Shown: piece after piece, positions 10,492 through 25,253 of the stretch
Position numbering within the stretch: the first letter of the stretch is position 1
How the letters are laid out: each line of letters begins with the position of its first letter
NCBI RefSeq assembly: GCF_900096585.1
Contig: NZ_FMYH01000006.1
Coordinates: forward strand, 124,001 to 188,000
Source of the DNA: Sanguibacter gelidistatuariae
Lineage (GTDB): Bacteria; Actinomycetota; Actinomycetes; Actinomycetales; Cellulomonadaceae
DNA: 64,000 bases
Direction of reading: 5' to 3'
Position numbers and translations under genes: made by a program
The notes under the pieces: generated by a model
Told to the model about the DNA's origin: nothing
The model's input: the letters and a program-made list of their open reading frames with translations, nothing else
Databases searched by the model: none

Positions 10492-11396
10492 ATGCGGCGC
10501 TTCGACTTCTCATCACAATCGCCGCGGCGGCACTTCTCCAGGCAACAGCACCATCCTCACTGAGCGCCGACATTGGTCCTGGAGCGAACCGATGCGCTCA
10601 AGGCCCAACGAGAGACCTCGGTGCGGCTGCAGGTGACAGCGCCTGGGACCTGACAGCGACCGCGACTGGTCGAGGCTGCGGTGGACCGGCCAAGGGAGCG
10701 ATCCCTGCTTCACCCCAACCCACCCTCATCACGAGCACCAACGTCTGCGTGCCGACGACTATCTACGAGACTGCCAACATTGCAGCCGCCTGCGTGGGAC
10801 AGGCCGGCCTTGACCTGCAGACATGCGACCCCGACCTCGGCTTCACAGTCAACCCGACAGTCATCCAGACCCTCCAGGCAGACGGCACCTACTCCGAACC
10901 GGAACTGAATTCGGTTCTGGTCTGCAACCGCGCCCCAGGTACGGCCCCTCTCGTCGTCACCCAGGCGGACTTCCGCACCCTGCGGCTCACGCCCTCAGCC
11001 ATCGTCGTCGGACCCACCCAGGGCTGGGTCCCGGTCAACATGATTGCCGTCGTCTATACCGACGCCCAGCCCCAGGTCATCACCACGACCCTGCTCGGCC
11101 AGCCGGTCACAGTCCGCGCCACACCCCACGACTTCGTCTGGGACTGGGCCGACGGCTCCACCCCGACCACCACGACCGACCCCGGTCAGCCTTGGCCCAA
11201 CCACACCGTCGCGTACGCCTACACCCGGGCCGGCCAGTACACCGTCACCATGACGACCACCTGGACCGGGGAATACTCCCTCGATAGCGGCGCGACCTAC
11301 ACACCCATCACCGGTACCGCCGCAACCATCAGCACCGCACCACCCCTCACCGTCAAAGAGCTCCGCACCCACCTCGTCGAAGACCCGATCAGCTGA
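10488..11396 (+). CDS. Secreted PKD-like domain protein
   Basis: No enzymatic function is assigned. The 302-residue product begins MNAALRLLITIAAAALLQATAPSS, a signal peptide with probable cleavage near residue 27. The mature part has a cysteine-containing region (about 60-135). A PKD-like beta-sandwich signature follows: FVWDWADGSTPTTT, then VAYAYTRAGQYTVTMTTTW (about 215-265). The C-terminus is hydrophilic. It starts inside the stop codon of the preceding lipoprotein gene, so the two probably form a surface or secreted pair. It is convergent with uvrA. Confidence 0.75.
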   Translation: MNAALRLLITIAAAALLQATAPSSLSADIGPGANRCAQGPTRDLGAAAGDSAWDLTATATGRGCGGPAKGAIPASPQPTLITSTNVCVPTTIYETANIAAACVGQAGLDLQTCDPDLGFTVNPTVIQTLQADGTYSEPELNSVLVCNRAPGTAPLVVTQADFRTLRLTPSAIVVGPTQGWVPVNMIAVVYTDAQPQVITTTLLGQPVTVRATPHDFVWDWADGSTPTTTTDPGQPWPNHTVAYAYTRAGQYTVTMTTTWTGEYSLDSGATYTPITGTAATISTAPPLTVKELRTHLVEDPIS

Positions 11397-11436
11397 GCAG
11401 AACGGTCCAGCCATGCAGCACGGCCCAGCCGAGCAC

Positions 11437-14379
<2,943 letters not shown>

Positions 14380-14408
14380 CTCCCCATCGTAGGGGCAGAA
14401 CCTCGATA

Positions 14409-14422
14409 CGTACACCTGTTCG
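14409..14422 (-). promoter_or_regulatory. Candidate LexA (SOS) box upstream of uvrA
   Basis: On the uvrA strand the sequence is CGAACAGGTGTACG within TCGAACAGGTGTACGT. It matches the actinobacterial SOS box CGAAC-N4-GTTCG at all but one position. It lies 29 bases before the uvrA start, a position where LexA would block transcription. uvrA is SOS-regulated in several actinobacteria. Confidence 0.55.
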
Positions 14423-14506
14423 ATGATGTGAGTTTGATCCGCTGGTGAGCTCCGGGCTCCGCCCCGTCGAGGTGCCCCGGCGGACGGGGACACGCACAAT
14501 CGTGAG

Positions 14507-16408
14507 GTGAACGCCGAACACGCACCGACCCCCACCCCGATCGCCGACTACGCCGTCCTGGGCGACGGCCGGTCGTGCGCCCTGGTGAGCAGGACCGGCT
14601 CGATCGACTGGCTGTGCCTGCCCGCGATCGACTCTCCGGCCTGCTTCGCAGCCCTGCTCGGCACCCCTGACCACGGCAGATGGCTGCTGACCGTGCCCGA
14701 TGCGCACCGCACGGAGCGCCGATACGTCGGCGACTCCTTCGTCCTGGAGACGACGTACACGAGCCCGACCGGGCGGGCCCGGGTCACCGACGTGATGATC
14801 TCCTCCCACGGACGGGCCGACGTCGTGCGCATGATCGAGGTGCTCACCGGAACCGTCACGGTCGAGCATGAGTGGGTCGTGCGGTTCGGGTATGGCGCGT
14901 ACGTGCCGTGGGTGCACCGGGTGGAGGATCGCGGGACCCACGCCATCCGCGCCTTCGCCGGTCCGGACTCGCTGCTGCTGCGTGGGCCCCGGCTCCCCCG
15001 CGGTGCCCACCACCGCCACCGGGACGTCTTCACAGGTGTCACTGGCGACCGGCTCACCTTCACCTCCACGTGGGTGGCGTCGTGGGACCCGACCCCCGAC
15101 GTGATCGACACGGACGAGCGGAGGACGCGGTCGGCTCGGGACTGGCACGAGTGGGCCGCTCGGTGCCGCTACGACGGCCCGCACCGCGACCCGCTCATCC
15201 GGTCGCTCCTCGTGCTCAGGCTGCTGACCAGCAGCGAGACCGGAGGCATCGTCGCCGCGGCGACGACCTCCCTGCCGGAGCGGATCGGCGGGAAGCGCAA
15301 CTGGGACTACCGCTTCTGCTGGCTCCGGGACGCCGCCATGGCCCTCGAGGCGCTCATCGAGTCCGGCTACGACGACGAGTCCTCCGGCTGGCGCGACTGG
15401 TTGCTCCGCGCGGTAGCCGGGGACCCCGCCGACGTCCAGATCATGTACGGCATCGACGGGCGACGCGACCTGCCCGAACGCACCCTGGATCATCTCCCGG
15501 GATATGCCGGGTCAGGACCGGTGCGGATCGGCAACGCCGCCGTCGGGCAGGTGCAGAACGACGTGCTCGGCGAAGTCATGTGGGCCCTCGACATGGCCCG
15601 CGACGCGGGCCTCGCCGAGAGCGCCGAGAGCTGGTCTCTTCAGCGCCATCTCATCAACGACCTGGTCCGGCGGTGGGACCGTCCTGACCGGGGCATCTGG
15701 GAGGTGCGAGGTCCGATGCGCGACTTCGTCCACTCGCGGGTCATGAGCTGGGCCGCGATCGATCGGGCGATCCACGCCTTCGAGGCCCATGGCCTCCCCG
15801 GGCCCGTGGACGTCTGGCGTGCCGCCCGGTCCCAGATCCACGACCAGGTCATGGAGCGCGGCTGGGACGCCGATCTCAACTCCTTTGTCCAGTACTACGG
15901 GGCTTCCCACACCGACGCGGCCCTCCTGCAGATGGTCCAGGTCGGATTCCTGGGCGCGGACGATCCCCGGTTCCTGGGGACGGTCGAGGCAATCCGGACG
16001 ACCCTGACGGACCCGTATGGCTTCACCCGGCGATATGCGACCGACGCCACCCGGGACGGGGTGGGCGGAGAGGAGTCTCCCTTTGTCGTCTGCTCCTTCT
16101 GGCTCGTCGACGCGCTCGCCCGGTGCGGGGACACCGTCCGGGCGCATGCGATGTTCGATCACGTGGTCACCTCGGCCAACGACCTCGGCCTGATGGCCGA
16201 GGAGTACGACGGCGCGGCTCGCCAGATGACCGGCAACTTCCCGCAGGCCTTCTCCCACCTCGGCCTGGTCCGCGCGGTGCACAGCCTGGACCGGGCCGAC
16301 GCGGCGGCTGGAGCGACGGACGCGGGTAGTGAGGCCGGTGCGTCGGTCGCCGCCAGTCGTTCGGCGGACGGCGCCGCCCGCCTCTCCCGTGGTGGTGAGA
16401 CGATCTGA
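14507..16408 (+). CDS. Glycoside hydrolase family 15 protein (glucoamylase/trehalase-like)
   Basis: GH15 enzymes release glucose from the ends of alpha-glucans or hydrolyse trehalose; actinobacterial members of this layout are often trehalases. The 633-residue product has an N-terminal beta-sandwich region with [25 protein letters not shown] (about 26-50). The (alpha/alpha)6 barrel follows: [24 protein letters not shown] (about 262-285), [14 protein letters not shown], and GLMAEEYDG near 565. No signal peptide is seen, so it is likely cytoplasmic. The GTG start follows a GAGG-like site. It is divergent from uvrA, and two bases separate its stop from the MBL gene. Confidence 0.9.
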   Translation: MNAEHAPTPTPIADYAVLGDGRSCALVSRTGSIDWLCLPAIDSPACFAALLGTPDHGRWLLTVPDAHRTERRYVGDSFVLETTYTSPTGRARVTDVMISSHGRADVVRMIEVLTGTVTVEHEWVVRFGYGAYVPWVHRVEDRGTHAIRAFAGPDSLLLRGPRLPRGAHHRHRDVFTGVTGDRLTFTSTWVASWDPTPDVIDTDERRTRSARDWHEWAARCRYDGPHRDPLIRSLLVLRLLTSSETGGIVAAATTSLPERIGGKRNWDYRFCWLRDAAMALEALIESGYDDESSGWRDWLLRAVAGDPADVQIMYGIDGRRDLPERTLDHLPGYAGSGPVRIGNAAVGQVQNDVLGEVMWALDMARDAGLAESAESWSLQRHLINDLVRRWDRPDRGIWEVRGPMRDFVHSRVMSWAAIDRAIHAFEAHGLPGPVDVWRAARSQIHDQVMERGWDADLNSFVQYYGASHTDAALLQMVQVGFLGADDPRFLGTVEAIRTTLTDPYGFTRRYATDATRDGVGGEESPFVVCSFWLVDALARCGDTVRAHAMFDHVVTSANDLGLMAEEYDGAARQMTGNFPQAFSHLGLVRAVHSLDRADAAAGATDAGSEAGASVAASRSADGAARLSRGGETI

Positions 16409-16410
16409 GC

Positions 16411-17139
16411 ATGACGACTCACGGAGAAGGTCACAACGAGACGACTGGCTACGACGGTCGGGTCCATACCCAGGGCCCGACGGCGCTCCGGCGGCTCGAC
16501 GAGGTCGACATCCGCAAGGCGCGGGTCGGCGCCTTGGGCAACAACGCCTACCTGCTCACGTGCCGCAGGAGCGGCCACCAGCTCCTCATCGACGCCGCGG
16601 CCGACTCCGACCGGCTGCTCGAGGTCGTCCGCGAAGGCTCACCGTCCACCGAGCTCGGGCTGATCGTCACGACTCACCGCCACCGCGACCATCACGGGGC
16701 CCTCGAGGACCTGGTCGCCGTGACCGGTGCCCGCACGGCCGCCGGCGCCGAGGACGCCGAGGCCATCCCCGTCCCGACTCACCGCCTGCTCCGCCACGGC
16801 GATACCGTGACTGTGGGCCACCTGTCGCTCGAGGTGGTGTCCTTGCGCGGGCATACCCCCGGATCGGTCGCACTGCTGCTCATCGAACCGTCTTCGGTGG
16901 ACGTGCCCGGCGCGGTGGCCGGTCGCGCGCACCTGTTCACCGGGGACTCCCTCTTCCCCGGCGGGCTCGGCAACACCGACCACGATGCCGCGCGGTTCAC
17001 CCAGCTCTTCGACGACGTGACCTCACGAGTCTTCGACCGCCTGCCGGACGACACCTGGGTGTACCCGGGGCACGGCGACGACACAACGCTCGGCGCCGAG
17101 CGCCCCCACCTCAAGAGCTGGCGCGAACGCGGCTGGTGA
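16411..17139 (+). CDS. MBL fold metallo-hydrolase
   Basis: A metallo-beta-lactamase-fold hydrolase, probably glyoxalase II-like. The 242-residue product has NNAYLL (about residue 44), the metal-binding motif THRHRDHHG near residue 88 (family THxHxDH), the later ligand LRGHTPGSVAL, and FTGDSLFPGGLGNTD. A final ligand is in YPGHGDDTTLG. The substrate cannot be read from sequence. It starts two bases after the GH15 stop and is likely co-transcribed with it. Confidence 0.88.
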   Translation: MTTHGEGHNETTGYDGRVHTQGPTALRRLDEVDIRKARVGALGNNAYLLTCRRSGHQLLIDAAADSDRLLEVVREGSPSTELGLIVTTHRHRDHHGALEDLVAVTGARTAAGAEDAEAIPVPTHRLLRHGDTVTVGHLSLEVVSLRGHTPGSVALLLIEPSSVDVPGAVAGRAHLFTGDSLFPGGLGNTDHDAARFTQLFDDVTSRVFDRLPDDTWVYPGHGDDTTLGAERPHLKSWRERGW

Positions 17140-17181
17140 AACGGCGCGTCGGCGCCGCGGGCCACGTGCTTCAATGTCGAC

Positions 17182-17469
17182 ATGACCACCTACGCCGTGA
17201 CCTACGTCTATGACGCCCGCTCCGCCGAGCGCGACACCCATCGCCCCGCCCACCGCGGCTTCCTCGCCGGGCTGTACGCCGCTGGTGTGCTGCTGGCCTC
17301 GGGACCGGTCGCCGACGGCGACATGCAAGGCGCGCTGCTCATCATCGAGGCCGGCTCGGCCGAGAAGGTCGCGGCGATCCTGGACACGGATCCCTTCGCC
17401 GTGAACGATCTCGTGGCCGACCGTGCGATCACCGAGTGGGCCGTCGTCTTCGGCCCCTGGTCCAGCTAG
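17182..17469 (+). CDS. YciI family protein
   Basis: YciI-like proteins are small ferredoxin-like alpha/beta barrels, often of unknown function, sometimes dehydrochlorinase-like. The 95-residue product has HRPAHRGFLAGLYAAGVLLASGPVADGDMQGALLIIEA. This contains the conserved H-R-x-H and SGP segments (residues ~17-45), and the C-terminal half reads DPFAVNDLV. It lies 42 bases after the MBL gene. Its stop codon overlaps the stop of the convergent PfkB gene by four bases. Confidence 0.88.
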   Translation: MTTYAVTYVYDARSAERDTHRPAHRGFLAGLYAAGVLLASGPVADGDMQGALLIIEAGSAEKVAAILDTDPFAVNDLVADRAITEWAVVFGPWSS

Positions 17470-18403
17470 GCCCCCCGCCGGCTCCCCAGCAGCGCGAGCC
17501 ACTCCCGGGGCCCGACGACGGAGCACCGCAACGAGGCGACGCCCGCCGCGTACCGGAGCTGGGCGGCAAAAGACGTCGGCCCCCGGACGCTCGCGTAGGC
17601 GAAGGCACCGTGAAACGCGTCACCCGCGCCCAGGGTGTCGACCGCCTCGACGATCGGCACGTCGACCTCACCAGCAGCCTCACCCGCGGCGTCGGCCGTC
17701 CACCAGTCGACGCTCCCGGCACCGTGGGTCACCGCCCAGCGGGCCGAGGACCCTGATCTGACCCGGGAGCCGTCGTCGGCCGCGCCGTTCATCAGGTGGC
17801 GACCGGGCCGCTGCCCGTCCACGAGCCGGAAGTCGGCCGAGGCGATGACGGTAGTCGCCGCGGGGATGAGCTCGGCCATCACGGGCTTCCATCGACCGGC
17901 GTCGATGACAACCGGGATCCCCTGGGCACGGGCGGCCTCGGCCAACGGGCTGGCCACCCGCGGGTGGTGACCGTCGAAGAGAGCGACCTCGCACCCGTCG
18001 AACAGTCTCCCGATGTCCTCGGGCGCGGCGAGGTCGTGAGCCGCCGCATCCATCGACAGGACCGAGCGACTGCCGGTCAGGGCATCGACGCGGATCGCTG
18101 AGACCCCCAGGTCCATCGCCGTCTCCTGGGCCAGGTCGACCACCTCGACGCCGTGAGCCTCCAGGTCAGCGCGGGCGATCGCGGCCGCCGGTCCGTCGCC
18201 CAGTGCTGTGACCAGCCGCGGCCTGCCACCGAGGGCCGCGAACACCACGGCAGCGTTGGCCGCCGGGCCACCTGCGGCCAGGTCCTGCCGTTCGGCCGTC
18301 ATCTTCTCGTCGGGTCCGGGCGCGCAGCGCGAGCGGTGGATGACATCGAGGGTCGTCAGGCCGACGAACACCCCGACGGGCGCGAGGCGCGAGGCGATGC
18401 CCG

Positions 18404-18407
<4 letters not shown>
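17466..18407 (-). CDS. PfkB family carbohydrate kinase
   Basis: Ribokinase-like kinases phosphorylate sugars or nucleosides. The 313-residue product shows the N-terminal substrate motif [16 protein letters not shown] (about 46-61) and the C-terminal PfkB signature [16 protein letters not shown] (about 255-270), whose Asp is the catalytic base. The substrate is unknown. The GTG start overlaps the stop codon of uvrB (GTGA), so it is translationally coupled to uvrB. The functional reason for the link is not obvious. Confidence 0.9.
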
Positions 18408-20500
<2,093 letters not shown>

Positions 20501-20558
20501 AGGTCAACGGTACGACGTGCCACCGACACGGCGCGTGCAGCGGCGCCCGACTCTCGCG

Positions 20559-21176
20559 TCAGTCTGCTTCCTGGCTGACCTCGTCCTGCAGCCGCGCCCA
20601 CAGCGCATCCACGCCGGCCCGCAGCGTGTCCTCGGTTCCCGCGCCGGACAGGATGACGTCTCCGGCCTCGCGTCGGGCCTCGTCGGTCGCCTGGACCGCG
20701 ACCCGTTGCCGGGCCTGGGGCAGTGTGAGGCCGCGGCCCTCGACGAGCCGCCGGATCCGCAGGTCGGCCGAGGTATCAACGACAACAAGGATGTGGAAGG
20801 CGTCCTCCTGCCCGGTCTCCACGAGCAGCGGGATGTCATGCACGACGACGGCCCCGGCGTCGGCCGCCCCGGCTGCGGCCTCGCGCTCGGCCGCCAGGCG
20901 TCTGATCTCGGGGTGCACGATCGCGTTGAGCCGGGCGAGAGCCTCGTGGTTGCCGAAGACGATGTGGCCGAGCGCGTCGCGGTCGAGCGCGCCGGCGTCG
21001 TCGAGCACGTCCTCCCCGAAGGCCTCGACCACCCGGTCCAGGCCCACGGTCCCCGGCTCGACGACCTCGCGGGCGAGGGTGTCGTGGTCGATCACGACCG
21101 CACCCAGCTCGGCGAACCGCGCGGCCGCGACGGACTTGCCGGCGGCGATCCCACCTGTCAGACCGATCTTGATCAT
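20559..21176 (-). CDS. coaE: Dephospho-CoA kinase
   Basis: It catalyses the last step of coenzyme A synthesis, phosphorylating the ribose 3' position of dephospho-CoA. The 205-residue product begins MIKIGLTGGIAAGKS, with the P-loop at residues 8-15. DHDTLAREVVEPG near residue 33 and VVVHDIPLLVETG near 112 match CoaE. The rpsA-coaE-uvrB neighbourhood is common in actinobacteria; here an ABC exporter gene separates coaE from rpsA. Confidence 0.95.
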   Translation of the reverse strand: MIKIGLTGGIAAGKSVAAARFAELGAVVIDHDTLAREVVEPGTVGLDRVVEAFGEDVLDDAGALDRDALGHIVFGNHEALARLNAIVHPEIRRLAAEREAAAGAADAGAVVVHDIPLLVETGQEDAFHILVVVDTSADLRIRRLVEGRGLTLPQARQRVAVQATDEARREAGDVILSGAGTEDTLRAGVDALWARLQDEVSQEAD

Positions 21177-21312
21177 CGTTCTCCTCCAAGGTCACCGAGA
21201 CGTGCATCCGAACGTAGTTGCGAGCGGCTAACCTCAAACTAGCGTGTCCCGGCGGCCTCGGCCCGTGGCGCACGGCGATCTCGCAGCACCCGAACCGTCT
21301 CAGGAGGCAACA

Positions 21313-23298
21313 GTGTCGATGTCAGGCGGCGGAGGCGGCGGGGGCGGCATGGGTGGAGGGTTCCGGTCGTTCCGGCAGGAGCGGACCGTGACCGACCACG
21401 TGCTCGCCCAGGGGACGGTCCGCAGGGTCCTCGTCTTCGCCCGGCCCTACCGGCGCCTGCTCACCGTGTTCCTCGTGCTCATCGCGATCGATGCGGCGAT
21501 CGGGGCCGCGACCCCGCTGATCTTCAAGGCCATCATCGACGACGGGATCACCGCCGGGCGCAGGGACCTCGTCATCTGGCTCGCGGGGCTCGTCGCTGTC
21601 CTCGCCCTTGCCTCGGGTGGCCTGGCTCTCGCCGAGCGCTGGCTGTCCTCACGGATCGGTGAGGGCCTCATCTTCGACCTGCGGACCGCGGTCTTCGACC
21701 ACGTCCAGCAGATGCCTCTCGCCTTCTTCTCGCGCACCCGCACGGGTGCCCTGGTCCAGCGGCTCAACGGAGACGTCCTCGGCGCCCAGCAAGCCTTCAC
21801 CTCGACGCTCTCGAACGTCTTCTCCAACTCCCTCACCGTGATCTTCGTGCTGGCCGCGATGATGTCGATGTCCTGGCAGCTCACCCTGCTGTCCCTCGTG
21901 CTGCTCCCGGCCTTCATCTTCCCCGCCCGGTGGGTAGGCCCCCGCCTGGCCGTGATCACCCGAGAGAGCTACGCGATCAACGCGGACACCGCCCAGATCA
22001 TGACCGAGCGGTTCAACGTCGCCGGTGCACACCTCGCGAAGACCTACGGCCGGCCCGAGGACGAGTCCGCGACCTTTGCCGGGGCCGCCGCGCGGGTCCG
22101 GGACATCGGCGTCAAGCAGGCCATGTACGCGACGATCTTCCGGGTGGCCCTGACCACCGTGGCGGCGATCGCGGTCGCGATCGTCTACGGCGTCGGCGGC
22201 GTCATGGCGATCTCCGGGGGCCTGACGGTCGGCGTCGTCGTGGCCCTGACCGCCTACCTCGCGCGGCTCTACGGGCCGCTCACGGCACTGTCCAACGTCC
22301 AGGTCGACGTCATGACCGCGCTCGTGAGCTTCGAGCGCGTGCTCGAGGTCCTCGACCTGCCGCCCAGCGTGGTCGACGCCGACGACGCGACGGACCTCCG
22401 CGTGGATCTCGCCACCCACGGGGCCAGCCTCGACCTGTCCCACGTGACCTTCCGCTACCCCACCGCGGCCGAGGTCTCCCTCGCCTCTCTCGAGTCGGTC
22501 GCGGTGCTCAGCAACGACCCGGTCGCCGACACGATCGTCGACGTCACGTTCCGGGTCGCCCCGGGTGAGATGGTCGCGATCGTCGGCCCATCAGGGGCGG
22601 GCAAGTCCACGCTCTCCCAGCTCATCACCCGCATGTACGACCCGACGTCGGGCATCGTCTCGATCGCCGGGCGGGACATCCGTCACGCGACCCTGGAGTC
22701 GCTGCGGTCCACGATCGGCACCGTGCCGCAGGACTCCCACATGTTCCACGACTCGATCGCCGGGAACCTGCGCTACGCCCGTCCGGAAGCATCGGATGCC
22801 GATCTCGAGGAGGCCCTGCGCGGCGCGCACATCTGGGACCTCGTGGCCTCCCTGCCGTCGGGCATGGACACGATCGTCGGCGACCGCGGGTACCGTCTCT
22901 CCGGTGGCGAGCGTCAGCGCCTGGCCATCGCCCGCCTGCTGCTCAAGGCCCCCGCGATCGTCATCCTCGACGAGGCGACAGCACACCTGGACTCCGAGTC
23001 CGAGGCCGCGGTCCAACGTGCGCTCAGCTCCGCGCTCCAGGGCCGCACGTCCGTGGTCATCGCCCACCGCCTCTCGACCATCCGCGAGGCGGACCGGATC
23101 GTGGTGCTCGACGCCGGCCACGTCGTCGCGCAGGGCACCCACACCGAGCTGCTCGCCGCAGGCGGCCTCTACGCAGACCTGTACCGCACCCAGTTCGCGG
23201 CCGCGGCGCCCGACGACGACATAGACGACGAAGTCGAGGACAGTGCGCCGGTCGACCTCTCCGATCCTTCCGACAAGGTCGACCCGCTCCTCCCCTAG
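21313..23298 (+). CDS. ABC transporter, permease and ATP-binding fusion (exporter half-transporter)
   Basis: It has six membrane helices followed by one ATPase domain, so it probably forms a homodimeric exporter of unknown substrate. The GTG at 21313 is preferred because AGGAGG lies five bases upstream; a longer frame from 21244 is possible. The 661-residue product opens with a glycine-rich tract (GGGGGGGGMGGGF). The membrane domain spans about residues 45-325. The ATPase has Walker A GPSGAGKS, signature LSGGERQR, Walker B ILDEATAHLD and H-loop IAHRLST, all canonical. The C-terminal tail is acidic (DDDIDDEVED). It is divergent from coaE and convergent with rpsA. Confidence 0.92.
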   Translation: MSMSGGGGGGGGMGGGFRSFRQERTVTDHVLAQGTVRRVLVFARPYRRLLTVFLVLIAIDAAIGAATPLIFKAIIDDGITAGRRDLVIWLAGLVAVLALASGGLALAERWLSSRIGEGLIFDLRTAVFDHVQQMPLAFFSRTRTGALVQRLNGDVLGAQQAFTSTLSNVFSNSLTVIFVLAAMMSMSWQLTLLSLVLLPAFIFPARWVGPRLAVITRESYAINADTAQIMTERFNVAGAHLAKTYGRPEDESATFAGAAARVRDIGVKQAMYATIFRVALTTVAAIAVAIVYGVGGVMAISGGLTVGVVVALTAYLARLYGPLTALSNVQVDVMTALVSFERVLEVLDLPPSVVDADDATDLRVDLATHGASLDLSHVTFRYPTAAEVSLASLESVAVLSNDPVADTIVDVTFRVAPGEMVAIVGPSGAGKSTLSQLITRMYDPTSGIVSIAGRDIRHATLESLRSTIGTVPQDSHMFHDSIAGNLRYARPEASDADLEEALRGAHIWDLVASLPSGMDTIVGDRGYRLSGGERQRLAIARLLLKAPAIVILDEATAHLDSESEAAVQRALSSALQGRTSVVIAHRLSTIREADRIVVLDAGHVVAQGTHTELLAAGGLYADLYRTQFAAAAPDDDIDDEVEDSAPVDLSDPSDKVDPLLP

Positions 23299-23311
23299 CC
23301 TCTCACCACGC

Positions 23312-23348
23312 ACGCCGGCCGCGCCCAGCGAGGGCGCCTGACCGGCGT
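23312..23348 (+). terminator. Nested hairpin after the ABC exporter gene
   Basis: Inner arms GCGCCC/GGGCGC with a five-base loop are enclosed by ACGCCGG/CCGGCGT. It lies 13 bases after the stop codon. No U-tract follows, so this is a GC-rich hairpin terminator candidate. Confidence 0.5.
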
Positions 23349-23356
23349 CGTGCATG

Positions 23357-23402
23357 GCGGACGGCGTGCGTCTCGCACATGCGGACGGCGTGCGTCTCGC
23401 AC
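23357..23402. repeat. Tandem duplication, two 22-bp units
   Basis: The unit GCGGACGGCGTGCGTCTCGC plus AC occurs twice, 24 bases apart, identical in both copies. It lies in the ABC exporter-rpsA convergent gap, between a hairpin and repeat copy B. Confidence 0.8.
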
Positions 23403-23434
23403 GGGCAATTGTCCGCACAGCGGGCCGCCCGATC

Positions 23435-23497
23435 CGCTGAGTGCGGGCACATGGCTGCCCGGCGGGCGTTTTGTCCAGCCAATCCCCGCACTCAGCG
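23435..23497. repeat. Palindromic repeat copy B (63 bp)
   Basis: Same family as copies A, C and D: starts CGCTGAGTGCGGG and ends CCCGCACTCAGCG, centre GGCTGCCC...TTTTGTCCAGCC, with one base missing in the right arm. It lies between the convergent ABC exporter and rpsA genes. This 314-bp gap holds no gene: only this copy, the tandem duplication and two hairpins. Confidence 0.85.
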
Positions 23498-23543
23498 ACG
23501 GGGGCGGCGGGCTCGGCGGCGGACTCACGGGCGGGGACAACAA

Positions 23544-23577
23544 AGCGGGCCGATCACCTGGTGGTGACCGGCCCGCT
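23544..23577 (-). terminator. Intrinsic terminator of rpsA
   Basis: A 15-bp stem (AGCGGGCCGGTCACC against GGTGATCGGCCCGCT, one A-C mismatch) has a four-base loop. On the rpsA strand it is followed by TTGTTGT. It lies 36 bases after the rpsA stop. Confidence 0.8.
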
Positions 23578-23612
23578 CAGTGTGCAGCTCGGAGCGTGAG
23601 CCCCGAGGTGTT

Positions 23613-25097
23613 TCAGTTACCGGTGAGCTTCTCGCGCAGAGCAGCCAGCGCCTCGTCGGAGGCAAGGGTGCCGCCGCCGGAGGTCGCCTCAACGGCCGGA
23701 GCCGAGGAGTAGGAGCTTGCGGAGCTGCTGCCAGTCTCGGACTCGCCCGACTCAGCAGCCTCGGCGTCGGCCTTGATGGCCTCGGCGACCTGCTTGCGGT
23801 GCGACTCCCAGCGCTCGTGCGCCTTGGCGTACTGGCCTTCCCAGACCTCGCGCTGTCCCTCGAAGCCCTCGAGCCACTCGTTGGTCTCGGAGTCGAAGCC
23901 CTCGGGGTACTTGTAGTTCCCGGCCTCGTCGTACTCCGCAGCCATGCCGTACAGAGCGGGATCGAAGTCGTCGCTCTCGGGGTCGACACCCTCGTTCGCC
24001 TGCTTCAGCGACAGCGAGATCCGGCGACGCTCGAGGTCGATGTCGATGACCTTGACGAAGACGTCGTCGCCGACGTTGACAACCTGCTCGGGCAGCTCGA
24101 CGTGGCGCACGGCCAGCTCGGAGATGTGCACGAGACCCTCGATGCCGTCCTCGACGCGCACGAATGCACCGAAGGGAACGAGCTTGGTGACCTTACCCGG
24201 CACGACCTGACCAATGGCGTGCGTGCGGGCGAAGGTCTGCCAGGGGTCTTCCTGCGTGGCCTTGAGCGAGAGCGAGACACGCTCACGGTCGAAGTCGACG
24301 TCGAGAACCTCGACGGTGACTTCCTGACCGACCTCGACAACCTCACCCGGGTGGTCGATGTGCTTCCAAGACAGCTCGGAGACGTGGACGAGACCGTCAA
24401 CCCCACCGAGGTCGACGAACGCACCGAAGTTGACGATCGAGGAGACGACACCGGGACGGACCTGGCCCTTCTGCAGCGTCTGCAGGAAGGTGGAACGAAC
24501 CTCGGACTGCGTCTGCTCGAGCCAGGCACGGCGCGACAGGACCACGTTGTTGCGGTTCTTGTCGAGCTCGATGATCTTGGCCTCGATCTCCTTGCCGACG
24601 TACGGCTGGAGGTCGCGGACGCGGCGCATCTCGACGAGGGAGGCAGGCAGGAAGCCACGGAGGCCGATGTCGAGGATGAGTCCACCCTTGACGACCTCGA
24701 TGACGGTTCCGGTGACGACGCCGTCCTCTTCCTTGATCTTCTCGATCGTGCCCCAGGCGCGCTCGTACTGTGCGCGCTTCTTGGACAGGATCAGACGGCC
24801 TTCCTTGTCCTCCTTCTGGAGGACAAGAGCCTCGACGACGTCGCCAACCTTGACGACCTCTCCGGGGTCCACGTCGTGCTTGATGGACAGCTCGCGGGAG
24901 GGGATGACGCCTTCGGTCTTGTAGCCGATGTCGAGGAGAACCTCGTCGCGGTCGACCTTGACGATGGTGCCTTCGACGATGTCACCGTCATTGAAGTACT
25001 TGATGGTGGCGTCGATGGCTGCAAGGAAGTCTTCTGCAGTGCCGATGTCGTTGATGGCGACCTGCGGTGCGGACTTCACGGGGGTAGAGATGGTCAT
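23613..25097 (-). CDS. rpsA: 30S ribosomal protein S1
   Basis: S1 binds mRNA and helps the 30S subunit engage structured leaders. The ATG giving MTISTPVKSAPQVAINDIG is the family start; the 50 codons in frame upstream are not S1-like. The 494-residue product has four S1 RNA-binding domains, beginning near GDIVEGTIVKV, EEDGVVTGTVIEV, GQVRPGVVSSIVNFGAFVDL and GQVVPGKVTKLVPFGAFVRV. The acidic, Ser/Ala-rich C-terminal tail ends in a short helix (ASDEALAALREKLTGN). It has its own terminator. Confidence 0.97.
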   Translation of the reverse strand: MTISTPVKSAPQVAINDIGTAEDFLAAIDATIKYFNDGDIVEGTIVKVDRDEVLLDIGYKTEGVIPSRELSIKHDVDPGEVVKVGDVVEALVLQKEDKEGRLILSKKRAQYERAWGTIEKIKEEDGVVTGTVIEVVKGGLILDIGLRGFLPASLVEMRRVRDLQPYVGKEIEAKIIELDKNRNNVVLSRRAWLEQTQSEVRSTFLQTLQKGQVRPGVVSSIVNFGAFVDLGGVDGLVHVSELSWKHIDHPGEVVEVGQEVTVEVLDVDFDRERVSLSLKATQEDPWQTFARTHAIGQVVPGKVTKLVPFGAFVRVEDGIEGLVHISELAVRHVELPEQVVNVGDDVFVKVIDIDLERRRISLSLKQANEGVDPESDDFDPALYGMAAEYDEAGNYKYPEGFDSETNEWLEGFEGQREVWEGQYAKAHERWESHRKQVAEAIKADAEAAESGESETGSSSASSYSSAPAVEATSGGGTLASDEALAALREKLTGN

Positions 25098-25253
25098 TGA
25101 GTCAGGTGCTCCGATGCGGACAGGGAATAGTAAGGATATGGATGAAACGGCTGGCATGACGCCACGCGCGACCCCCGGGTAGGGGATCCTGGCGAGACGT
25201 GATGACCTGCACCCTTGGTCGCCGTACGCGCAGTGTTGACTGCGCACGACCGT

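Noticed and set aside
21195-21225. LexA-like sequence upstream of coaE (CCGAACGTAGTTGCG)
   Set aside because: The half-sites are spaced by three bases and the second half matches poorly; coaE is not a known SOS gene.
23357-23402. CRISPR-like repeat-spacer array
   Set aside because: There are only two units with a two-base gap and no cas genes; it is a tandem duplication.
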